Shown: positions 18,229 to 27,815 of the stretch, piece after piece
Numbering within the stretch: the first letter of the stretch is position 1
Layout: every line of letters begins with the position of its first letter
Source of the DNA: Bedellia somnulentella
Lineage: Eukaryota; Arthropoda; Insecta; Lepidoptera; Bedelliidae
Direction: 5' to 3'
Assembly (NCBI GenBank): GCA_963576735.1
Contig: OY755191.1
Span: 13,173,608-13,237,607, forward strand
Length of the DNA stretch: 64,000 nt
Position numbers and translations under genes: made by a program
Notes under the pieces: model-generated
Database searches by the model: none
What the model was told of the DNA's origin: nothing
The model's input: the letters and a program-made list of their open reading frames with translations, nothing else

Positions 18229-20292
18229 ACAATGACCATCTCACAAGCCTGTAACGGGAACAGTTTGGTGATATTGGGCTGTGTCAATGATCAAGACTGT
18301 AAGATGACCCTTGATACTGGAGCGTCTAGAACGGTGATCAATCCGGCACTGGTGAAAGCAGCGAATATCAAGTATAGCAGAGATACTAAGTGTCGGCTAC
18401 TCTCCGCCTCTGGCCAGCGAATACCTGTCCTTGGTGAACTCTCAGTCAGGATGATGGTTGGCGAGACGTCGTATACTCATCAAGTCATTGTGGCTGAGAT
18501 AATGGATGAATGCATACTAGGACTGGACTTTATGAAGAAATATAACTGCCGGATTGACATAACGAGAGGAATTTTCAAGTGTGGCCAGGAAGAAATCTTT
18601 ATACTGGGTGGTCCCGTCGGTGAAGTGACATGCTTGAAAACCATCAATATTCCTGCGCGTTCTCAGAAGTTGGTTCCGGTGATGTTACCTGTAGACAGCG
18701 AGAAGAAGAGGCATCGTTGTGTGTTGATTGAAGAGACAGGGAAGAACGGGCCAAGGAAATTTCTGACAGCAAGAACTTTGGTTACAAGCAACAAGACGGC
18801 AATAGTGAAGGTAGTCAACCTTGACCAAGAAGATGTACAGCTTAAGCGGGGTGAAGTAGTTGGTCAGTGTGAAGAAGTAGTCTGGATGAGGAGCTGTCAT
18901 TCTCCAAATGGGAAAGTCAAAGTGAAAGTCGATAATTCAACTGTAACTGACTTGTTAAGTGAGATCCAGGATGACTTATCTTACTTGGAGAGGATCAAGG
19001 TTAAACAGTTGCTGGTGAAATATGCTGACATCTTCTCAAATGCAGAAGGGGACTTAGGCAGAACATCTTTAGTGCAACACAGAATTGATACAGGGGACGA
19101 AAGACCTATTAGACAGAGAGCAAGGAGAATCCCAATCGCTAAGGAGAAAGAAGTTGAAGAATTGCTCGAAGACATGAAAAAGAAGAAGGTCATTAGTCCG
19201 TCCTCCAGTCCGTGGTGTTCTCCAGTGGTTCTTGTTAAGAAGAAAGATGGAAGCACACGGTTTTGTGTTGACTACAGGCAACTGAACAACGTGACAAAGA
19301 AGGACAGCTATCCTTTGCCAAGAATAGATGACACTCTGGATACTTTGAGTGGCATGAAGTGGTTTTCAACCCTGGACTGCAAGTCAGGCTACTGGCAGGT
19401 GGAAATACATCCGACTGATAAAGAGAAGACTGCGTTTTCAACTGGAAAGGGTTTGTGGCAGTTTAACGTCATGCCTTTCGGTCTCTGCAACGCGCCAGCT
19501 ACTTTTGAAAGGCTTATGGAGTGTGCGTTGGCGGGATTGGTTGGCGAGGCTTGCCTGGTGTACCTCGACGACGTGGTCATAATAGGCAAAAGCTTCCAAG
19601 ACCATCTCAAGAACCTGGAACAAGTCTTTCAGAAAATTCGTGGAGCAAACCTGAAACTGAATCCGAAGAAGTGCCGGCTGTTTAGAACTTCAGTGAACTA
19701 TTTAGGACACGTAATCAGCCGAGAAGGAATTCAGACGGATCCGGAAAAGGTGGAAGCTGTGCAGAAATGGCCGACGCCAAAGGACAAAACAGACGTGCGA
19801 GCTTTTCTCGGCCTTTGCTCGTACTATCGACGTTTTGTAAAAGGGTTTTCTGAGATCGCCAAACCATTGCATCGGTTGACTGAAGATAAGAAAACCTTCT
19901 CTTGGGATGATGAATGCGAGTTATCTTTCAATGAGCTGAAGAAGAGGCTTTGCGAGACACCTATCCTTGGATATCCACAGCCAGAGGGACAGTACATCGT
20001 TGACAGCGATGCTAGTAATATGGCTATTGGTGGAGTGTTATCACAGATCCAAGGTGACAAGGAAGTTGTGATCGGATATTTCAGCAAGTCTCTATCTAAA
20101 GCGGAAAGAAACTACTGCGTCACGAGAAAGGAACTTCTAGCTGTAGTGAAGACCTTACAGCATTTTTACAAGTATTTGATTGGGAGACCGTTCAAGCTTC
20201 GAACTGATCATGCTGCACTGAAATGGCTTCTCCAGTTCAAAAAACCCGGAAGGACAGGTAGCTCGATGGATCGAACAGCTACAAGAGTATGA
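18175..20292 (+). CDS. pol: Pol of the Ty3/Gypsy element, first part (PR, RT, start of RNase H)
   Basis: Open in the -1 frame relative to gag and without its own ATG near the start, fitting expression by frameshift. An aspartic protease has LDTGAS at about 18311-18328. The RT has FCVDYRQLN, the LPRIDD segment and the catalytic YLDD at 19561-19572. RNase H starts with VDSDAS and continues to RKELLA and LRTDHAALKWL. The frame then leaves the family pattern after an AAAAAA run at 20239-20244 and stops at 20292. One base more than the family frame expects is present there, so the polyprotein is interrupted between RNase H and integrase. Confidence 0.92.
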   Translation, partial: RALARTGGQVLAREEKAPTMTISQACNGNSLVILGCVNDQDCKMTLDTGASRTVINPALVKAANIKYSRDTKCRLLSASGQRIPVLGELSVRMMVGETSYTHQVIVAEIMDECILGLDFMKKYNCRIDITRGIFKCGQEEIFILGGPVGEVTCLKTINIPARSQKLVPVMLPVDSEKKRHRCVLIEETGKNGPRKFLTARTLVTSNKTAIVKVVNLDQEDVQLKRGEVVGQCEEVVWMRSCHSPNGKVKVKVDNSTVTDLLSEIQDDLSYLERIKVKQLLVKYADIFSNAEGDLGRTSLVQHRIDTGDERPIRQRARRIPIAKEKEVEELLEDMKKKKVISPSSSPWCSPVVLVKKKDGSTRFCVDYRQLNNVTKKDSYPLPRIDDTLDTLSGMKWFSTLDCKSGYWQVEIHPTDKEKTAFSTGKGLWQFNVMPFGLCNAPATFERLMECALAGLVGEACLVYLDDVVIIGKSFQDHLKNLEQVFQKIRGANLKLNPKKCRLFRTSVNYLGHVISREGIQTDPEKVEAVQKWPTPKDKTDVRAFLGLCSYYRRFVKGFSEIAKPLHRLTEDKKTFSWDDECELSFNELKKRLCETPILGYPQPEGQYIVDSDASNMAIGGVLSQIQGDKEVVIGYFSKSLSKAERNYCVTRKELLAVVKTLQHFYKYLIGRPFKLRTDHAALKWLLQFKKPGRTGSSMDRTATRV

Positions 20293-21760
20293 CTTTTCTA
20301 TCGAGCACCGTAGTGGTAAATCTCATGGCAATGCAGACGCGCTTTCACGTAGACCGTGTCCGGAAGACTGTAAACATTGTAGGAAGCAAGAGTCGAAGGA
20401 GGAGGTCGTGAAAGTGACTCGAATTTGTCCATTGGATGGATGGGAAACAGAAGCTATGCAGAAGGCCCAAGAAGAAGATGAGAACCTCAGACCCATCATG
20501 AAATGGAAGAAGGAAAAACACGATCAACCGGCTTGGAGTGAAGTAGCGTCCACAGGAGTGAGTACGAAAGCTTACTGGGCGCAATGGAACAGCCTGGTTC
20601 TGATCAATGGTCTACTGTACCGGAGGTGGGAGAAACCCAACGGTAAAGAAGAGCACCTACAATTGGTCGTGCCCAGAGCCAAGGTTATAGATGTACTGCG
20701 GGAAACACATGACGGTGTTTCGGGCGGGCATCTTGGGGTAAATCGTACGTTGCAGAAGGTTCGTGCGAAGTTTTACTGGCTTCATTGTAGGGACGACGTA
20801 CAGGACTGGTGCCGGAAATGTACAACGTGTGCCGCGGTGAAAGGTCCGCAGACCCGGAGTAGAGGGGGATTACGGTTGTACAATGTGGGAGCTCCCTGGG
20901 AGAGGATTGCCGTTGATGTGGCTGGACCGTTTCCACAATCAGAGTCCGGAAATAAATATTTCATGGTGGTGATGGATTACTTCACTAAGTGGCCTGAAGT
21001 GTTTGCCATACCCAATCAAGAAGCAATAACTGTGGCTACAAAACTGGTTGAGGAAGTGATCTGTCGATTTGGCGTGCCCCTGGAGATACACTCTGACCAG
21101 GGAAGAAATTTTGAGTCACAAGTATTTCAAGAGGTGTGCAAACTGCTTGGAATGCATAAAACCAGGACGACGCCATATCATCCTCAGTCAGATGGAATGG
21201 TGGAGAGGTTCAACCAAACACTGGAGAGACAGTTGGCGAAGATGGTTGAAAAACATCAGAAGGACTGGGACAAACACATTCCATTATTTTTACTGTCTTA
21301 CCGGTCAGCTGTTCACGAAAGCACGAAGGAAACACCTGCTTTCGTCAATTTCGGAAGAGAGCTACGATTGCCTGTAGATTTGTTGACAGGAGGGTCACCA
21401 GATGAGCCGCAGAGTGTAACTGAATATGTAAGCGATTTGAGGGAAAGAATGCAAGATGTACATTCCCTAGTGCGTGAAAATGGTTTACATGCTAGTGAAA
21501 AGATGAAAACCAGATATGACCGTAAAGCTAACACGCCGCGTTTCGAAGAGGGCATGCTCGTCTGGTTACACAATCCAACTCGCCAGAAAGGGAAGTCCCC
21601 TAAGTTACAAAATAGGTGGGAAGGACCGTACAAGGTGGTCACTAGAATAAACGATGTAACGTACAGAATTCAACGCCAACCTAGAGGGGCTTCGAAAATA
21701 GTTCACATCGATCGACTTGCGAAGTACCATGGAAGCAATAATACTCGGGACGAGTATTAA
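20245..21760 (+). pseudogene. pol: Pol of the Ty3/Gypsy element, second part (end of RNase H, integrase)
   Basis: Continues pol in the next frame behind the A-run. The last RNase H motif (NADALSRR) comes first. Integrase has the zinc-binding H-H-C-C domain (HDGVSGGH ... CRKC), then the catalytic triad D in AVDVAGPF, D in IHSDQG and E in MVERFNQ with 35 residues between the last two. A GPY-type module (WEGPYKVV...YRIQRQ) and IVHIDRLAKYH close it. No chromodomain is visible. Stop TAA at 21758-21760, just ahead of the purine tract. Apart from the upstream break it is intact, so a sequencing or assembly error in the A-run is a live alternative to a true mutation. Confidence 0.9.
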
Positions 21761-21763
21761 TGT

Positions 21764-21776
21764 AAGGAGGGGGTAA
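21764..21776 (+). other. Polypurine tract
   Basis: AAGGAGGGGG followed by TAA abuts the 3' LTR, the expected place for plus-strand priming. Confidence 0.85.
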
Positions 21777-22265
21777 TGTTACGACATCTGTTCGCAAGTA
21801 GGAGATAGGATTTGCCACTACTAGATAACAGATGGCGTTACTAGTATTTTAATAAGTAAAAAAAGGAATTACTAGATGTTTCTCGAATATCGACTTTTCG
21901 AGAATGTGGTACTAGAACTTTCTGTAATATTCGCGTATTTGAGATTGGCATATATAAAGAGCGACGCGTGCTACGGAGTCATTCGAGTGCGAAGAACTAA
22001 AGCGAGAACAAGCGAAATACTAGAGCGAAGAAATTAAATACGACAGTGCAGTGATATACGGATTACGGAAATAAGCTTAACGGTGTGGACAGTGTTACTA
22101 TAACGGAGTAAATTAGTGTTGTTAATTAGTGCGAGTATCGATAGTTAATTATCGATAGTGTTTGTTGTGTTGTGTAAAGTGCGTTATTGGTCAATAAATA
22201 TAATTACACCTTATTGCACGAAAGTGTGACTGGTATTTATCAAATTAAGAACCCGGTACGTAACA
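21777..22265 (+). repeat. 3' LTR
   Basis: 489 bp matching the 5' LTR throughout, followed by ATAT. Confidence 0.97.
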
Positions 22266-23310
22266 ATATGTATAAATTATTTTTCGGATGCCTGCATTCT
22301 CTGTTTGTTTTTTTTTCTATGGGATATCAACAGCAAATAACTTAAAATTACATAATGGTTAATAAATTACAAACATAAGGCCAGTGACAGATATCAACAG
22401 AAAATTCCGACAACACTTACAAAGTAGAAAAACGTAGCAGTTAAAACTAACTAAACTTAGACTTAAACTTAACTTAGTAACAGACATAACCCATAAATAG
22501 GAAATAAAAATATGATTTACATTTAGATTTGAAAAGTTGGTGAAAGATAACAAAACGGACACGAATAAAAGAGATAAATACAAATATATGGAAAAAAGTG
22601 CAATATGAGTATAACTGTTATATGAAGGTGTGTGTGTGTGCGTGTGTGCGTGTTTTAACACTTGTTTCCCTCATCATCCTCTATTAAAACTTAAATGATG
22701 TCATGATGGAACTTGGCTTTAGAGGTAGAAAACGAATCTAAGCCGCAATTTTTTTCATTGAATACAGAGGCAAGACGGACTAAGGTAGAATTTTGGGCAT
22801 TATTGGTGTGAACGAAAGGAATGGAAAATAATCTAATGGATGTATGGCGAGCACGTCGTAGTAGAACACAACAAGAAAACTCTGATAGCAGCGAGGGAGA
22901 ATCGAGGCGGCCTGAAAGGATATCGTGGAGCACCATTTTATCCAACAATACTCTGCAATTTTCAAGAGTTATGAAGTGATGCTGTCGACAAGATTCTTCG
23001 TACGAGCGACCCTGTATATGAGTTCTATAATTCAGGTGTTTCTAGAATTTTGACTGAATACGCTCTATACGCTGGATATAAGTAATGTAGTTCGGAGACC
23101 AGATACATGATACATATTCTAAAATGCTCCTAACATACGCATAATAGATCTTTTTTTCGCAAGCTATGTCGCTGAAAGGCTTGCAGATCCGAATGACAAA
23201 GCCGAGATTACGAAAGGCTCGGCCAAAGATGTTCTCAATATGCTTTTGGAATGTCAATTTGCTGTCGAGAATGACACCAGATCTCGGATAGATTCAACAC
23301 GAGTGACCGA
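22266..23310 (-). pseudogene. Jockey/CR1-like LINE, RT C-terminus and 3' trailer
   Basis: On the minus strand VTRVESIRDL, LDSKLTFQKHIENIFGRAF and YVRSILEYVSCIWSPNY match the RT thumb region of Jockey-type LINEs. After frame breaks it goes on with LDKMVLHDILSGR and VRLASVFNEKNCGLD. The first line needs a one-base shift near 23280. The trailer runs towards 22266, where the LTR element sits. Everything N-terminal is missing; the 5' edge is a TTATT run next to the R4/Dong copy. Confidence 0.8.
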
Positions 23311-23328
23311 TTGATTATTATTATTATT

Positions 23329-24006
23329 TCGTAAAACATTTTTGTTTCTCACTTCTCCCATTTCCGAAAATGAAAATATGAAATTTAAATGGGAGAGGCG
23401 GTACTCCCCGACAAAAGCACAGTCGGTCGAGGTCAGGGAGTCAGGTTTAAGAACCGACGGACGATCCGAGCCGTATCGAGCAGCACCGCTTTCTGCATTT
23501 GTGCTGAAACCGACACGCCACAGAAATCCAACCGCCTCAAGTTGGTCGCAAGGCTGGTTGGAATTAACCCGTTCGCGGACAAAACAATTAAGATTATTTC
23601 TGTTGAAGTCACACCCCACATGTCGGTGATCTCGTGAGCCAGATTGAGATATTTCCGACGCTTCACGGTTTCGGCTTTCACGAGACCCTCGACATGAGGG
23701 ATAGTGACATCCACTAGAAATACCCTCAACTACGACCGACCCCATACCACGATATCAGGCTTATTCGCTAGAATAGTCCTGTCCGTGATAACGGATTGGT
23801 CCCAATAGATTTCGGCACGGTCGTTTTCTAGGATTGGCTCCGGCAGATACTTGAACTACGGCAGCCTTTGTTGCAAGAGTCCGTATTTTAGAGCAAGCTC
23901 CTGATGCAGGATTTTGGCTGCTTGGTTGTGTATGTGCAAGTACTCAGTGTTACCAAGAGCCGAACAACCGGAAATAACATGCCTAAGTGATTCTCCGGGA
24001 CGGCCG
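23329..24006 (-). pseudogene. R4/Dong-type LINE, 5'-truncated copy
   Basis: Corresponds to 39733-40400 of the longer copy. The minus strand encodes VTIPHVEGLVKAETVKRRKY and ITDMWGVTSTEI, the restriction-like endonuclease and C-terminus. The 3' end abuts a run of TTATTATT (TAA on the coding strand). The 5' end breaks inside the zinc-binding motif at GGCCGTCCCGG. Confidence 0.85.
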
Positions 24007-24009
24007 GCA

Positions 24010-26965
24010 TGGCGGACCATTGCACGTGGACCAAGTGGTCAACTAGCTCTCCCAGCCTAATTCCGTCCAGAAGGCAAGTAGCTTATCCAGGTCAGCTACC
24101 GCCCCAGGGAGCCACTTCATTGTTTCTATAGTGTTTTTTCGGATATCGGCCACTCCCGTGCATTCCTGGAGCACGTGAGCGACCGTTTCCTCAGCCTTCA
24201 TGCACGCACGGCATAGAGTGCTGTCGGTGATGCCTATGATGTGTAAGTGTTTGTTTAATTTGGTATGTCCTGTAAGTATTCCAGCCATTGTCCGCAGGTC
24301 CTTCCTACTAAGTCGTAGTGCACGCCCGGTCAGCTTTATGTCAAGGGTTGGCATAGTTTTCTTTGACTGTCTGCAGGCTCTTCCTGCCAGTGTGACTTGG
24401 AATAATCGGTTCAGGACCCTGCAGGTCCCTGGCTGACCCCGCCCTAGCCAGTTCGTCAGCCGCGTCGTTTCTCAATGAGCCGCTATGGCCTTTAATCCAT
24501 TGAAGGGTTATAATGTTTTTCCGGGCTACCGCCTTCCAGAGACCTGTGGCACTCCAGGACTAGTCCTGAAGTGAACACACAACGATCCAGAGCCTGCAGC
24601 ACAGATGCACTGTCCGAGATGATTTTGACATGCATATCGGACAGGCTTTGATTGCCATTGCCGCCTCAGTTATTGCAAGACACTCCGCTTGGAATACCGT
24701 ATTGTGGTGGCCTAGGCTTTTGGAGATTTTGATACTGAGGTCTTGTGAGTATACGCCCGCTCCAGTTCCTAGGTTGGTCTTGGAGCCATCTGTATACACA
24801 CGCACCTCTTTAATATCGGATTAGTTATGTTGTTCCTCTTCGAGTACAACAGCGTAGTTGTGCTTGGTTATAATGGTTTTTGATATCCAATCACATGGTG
24901 CAGCAAGTAAGGGCTGATATTGGATGGCCGCTGTGTAAATACTAGTGTGTAGGATTCTGGAGTCATTTTTGAGGTGTCCTGCCTTTTTCAGCCTAAGTGA
25001 GGACATCGCTACCTCTTGCTGTATGTGTAAGTGTAAAGGCGGCAGATTCAGTAGCACCTGAAGAGCTGCCGTGGGTGCGGTTCTCATATAGCCTGTGATG
25101 GCCATGCAAGCAAGCCGTTGCATTTTTTTAGGTCGTTTTGGGCTGTTGTTAATCTAGTTCTCGACCACTAGACCAGTGAGCCGTAAGTTATCACAGGTCT
25201 AATAATAGTGGTATAAAGCCAGTGTACGATCTTGGGTTTTAGTCCCCAGTTTTTACCTAGTATCCGCTTACACTGCCATAGCATAGCGCTGGCTTTTTTT
25301 ATTATGTTATCTAAATGTGGTTTCCAGCTCAGTTTGTCATCTAGGGTATTAATATTCCTAGATATTTAACAGTCTTGAGAAGAGTGAGTTGGGTTCCAAA
25401 AAGTTATGCAAGTTCAAAAGGGGGGAGTTTTTCAGTCTTTTTAGGGTTTACTTTCAGGTCGTATTCGTTACACCATGTCTCCACTACTCTTAATGCTTGA
25501 CCCATTTGATTGCAGAGCGTGTTTACATGGTTTCCATTTAGTAGAATAGTGAGATCATCCGCGTAGCCTACAGTAAAGTAGCCTCGGGCATTGAGCCTCC
25601 TAAGTAGAGAGTCGACCACCATGTTCCATAGGAGTGGAGAGAGGACCCCCCCCTTGAGGACATCCTCTTGTCACAATGGCTCTGGTGGTGTCTTTTAAGG
25701 TTACTTGAACCGCTCTGAGTCCCAACATGATAACAACCCAACCCCTGAGTGTGAAGTTAACATGGAAGTCTTTCAGAGTTTTCTCGATACAAGGTATGTT
25801 AGTTTTATCGAAAACACCTTCAATATCTATAAAAGTGCCTAGTGTGGATAGCTTAGTGCTGAGTGCACATTCAATTTTAGATATTACGTTGTGTAGTGCA
25901 GTCTCAGTGGATTTATCTTTAGTGAAAGCATGTTTGTTTATATGGAGGGGTATTTTCGCAAGTGATTTTTCTCTTATATATCTGTCACAGAGTCTTTCCA
26001 GAGTTTTTTAGAGAAAGGATGTAAGGCTGATGGGTCTAAAGGACTTCGGGTCGATATAGTCCGACTTTACCGGGTTTGGGTATGCAAGTTACTTTGACTT
26101 CGCGCCATGGTATCGGTACATATCTGTAAGCGATGCATGATTGATATATTTTGACCAACCAGGGGGATAGGATGTCTCTTGCCCACTGGAGCAAAGCAGG
26201 GAAGATTCCATCTAGGCCTGGTGATTTGAAGGGGTTAAAAGACTTAACCGCCCATTCAATTTGATCATTAGTGACAAGGTTTCGTGAAAATAGCCTGTCC
26301 GCTTCGGTAGGAGGCGTAATATGCTCCTCATTCTAGTCAGTGTCATCTGTATGATGACAGCCTGGGAAGTGGCAGTCTAGGAGCAATTTATGTGTTTCTG
26401 TATCTGTCGTGGTGTATGTATTATCAGGTTTTTTGAGCGGCCCTACGGTGAGGTTGTTATCGGTAGATTTTTCGCACCCTAGCCGCTTTATTGTTCGATT
26501 CTATTGATCCGCAAAACTTTCGCCAAGCTTGCCTTTTGCTAGAACGGATTCGTTTTTTGTAGATGGCAAACATGTTTTTATAGTTTTCCCAGTCTGACGG
26601 CAGCCTGGAGTTTTTTGCTTTATTGAAAAGTTTGCGTAGTTCACCGCACATTTTTTCCAACTCTGGAGTCTACCACCTACTGGTTTCTTTCCCTGGGATT
26701 GTTAGTTGTTTAAGTGGGCAGGAGGCTTCATAAGAATCCATTGTAGCTGCGGTTACTACTTTAAGGTCATTTTCAATTTGTGCAGGGCCATCTATATTCT
26801 CGTTGGTGAGTGTATTTAGCTTACTTTTAAGAGAAGATCTATATGAGAGTACATTCGTAACTTGAGGGTTACATTTAGGAGGGGGTAGTGTGTAGTCACT
26901 GGTGATGTTAAAACAGATCCGCCGATGATTAACGCAGCTTAGTTCTTTTGACACGTGCCAATTTA
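24010..26965 (-). pseudogene. LINE with RNase H domain (I/R1/LOA group), decayed
   Basis: Reading the minus strand from right to left: linker residues near 26960 (NHRRICFNITSDY), KTSRW-type and RSSKRQAWRKF, the RT motif GYADDLTILL at about 25545-25575 with WCNEYDLKVNPKKTE, then an RNase H domain (YTDGSKTNLGTGAGVY near 24770-24800), and a C-terminal LTGHTKLNKHLHIIGI with CRACMKAEETVAHVLQEC. Many stops and frameshifts separate the parts. The endonuclease is mostly missing, so the copy is 5'-truncated. Confidence 0.82.
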
Positions 26966-26990
26966 AAGAAAGAAAGAAAGAAAAGAAAGA

Positions 26991-27795
26991 GATCCTGGCA
27001 AACCTCTCTAGCTTCATTCACATCCATCAATCTTTTCATACAAGCTCTTTTACTCTTCGTACTTCGGACACCTGCCTTTTTGAGCACATTTTCTATTTGA
27101 TCTAAATGTGTCCTCCGAGGTTCACATTGGCTCTATAGATCTCTTTCACCACTTTACTGTCATCCATCCTCTCTATGTGCCCAAACCATCTCAACATTCC
27201 TTTTTCTATCTTCCTTACAATATCATCTTTACACCACACCTTTCACGAATCACATCATTCCTCATACGATCACATAACCTTTCATTACAAACTTTTTTGA
27301 GGGATCTCATTTCTACTGCATTCACTCTGCTTCTTCTGCCACACCCAACATTCACTGCCATACATAAGCGTAGGACAGCATCATGCACAGCCATTCGGGC
27401 CTTTTCGGACACCGATCGACTAGACATGAGACTATCCAGTGCTCCATTTACCGCATTACCCTTTTTTACTCTTCTTTCAATGTCTTCATCACATTTTCCA
27501 TCCCTAGTAAACAAACTTCCCAGATATACGAACTCTTTCACTTGTTCCACTTTCTTACCATTGATCTCAATCACGCATTCAGTCATATTCTCCTCTCTCT
27601 CGAAAACCATGGTTTTGGTTTTATCCACATTCACTCTAATTCCTTTTCTTTCAAAACGACGCACATGCAATATTCATCATCTCTTGCAACTCTTCAACCG
27701 AAGATGCGAGTAACACTTGATCATCAGCATATAAGAGGCATTTGATGACGAATCCACCCATTCTCAGTCCATAATCACTTTCACGCAACTCTATC
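26991..27795 (-). pseudogene. LINE E, longest copy (RT end to basic C-terminus)
   Basis: On the minus strand one can read YADDQVLLASSVEELQEMM (YADD at about 27720-27731), then EFVYLGSLFTRDGKCDEDIERRVKKGNAVNGAL, VNAVEMRSLKKVC and WFGHIERMDD. These are typical of RTE-like insect LINEs. The basic C-terminus that makes up the short LINE E copies elsewhere follows with frame errors. The last 60 bp and the tail are missing; an AAAG run is in their place. The right edge at TATCAATA is where the next LINE has inserted. Clade assignment is tentative. Confidence 0.8.
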
Positions 27796-27815
27796 AATAA
27801 TATATATATAATAAT

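Larger units (their letters stand above)
16396..22265 (+). mobile_element. Ty3/Gypsy LTR retrotransposon, young copy
   Basis: Two 489-bp LTRs, which I read as identical, enclose gag and pol in the order PR-RT-RNase H-integrase. LTRs begin TGTTACG and end CGTAACA, and ATAT flanks both sides (a 4-bp target duplication; AATAT is possible if the repeat edge is set one base earlier). A TGGTGAC primer site follows the 5' LTR and a purine tract precedes the 3' LTR. There is no env-like frame. One frame break lies in the RNase H region. The coding part is visibly richer in G and C than the surroundings. The clade within Ty3/Gypsy is not resolved. Confidence 0.97.

Noticed and set aside
21761..22265. 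Search for an env-like frame behind pol
   Set aside because: Pol ends 3 bp ahead of the purine tract and the LTR, so there is no room for a third gene.
23254..23745. 163-codon minus-strand frame
   Set aside because: Shadow frame over the R4/Dong C-terminus; the true frame at 23433-23729 matches the second copy at 38113-40401.
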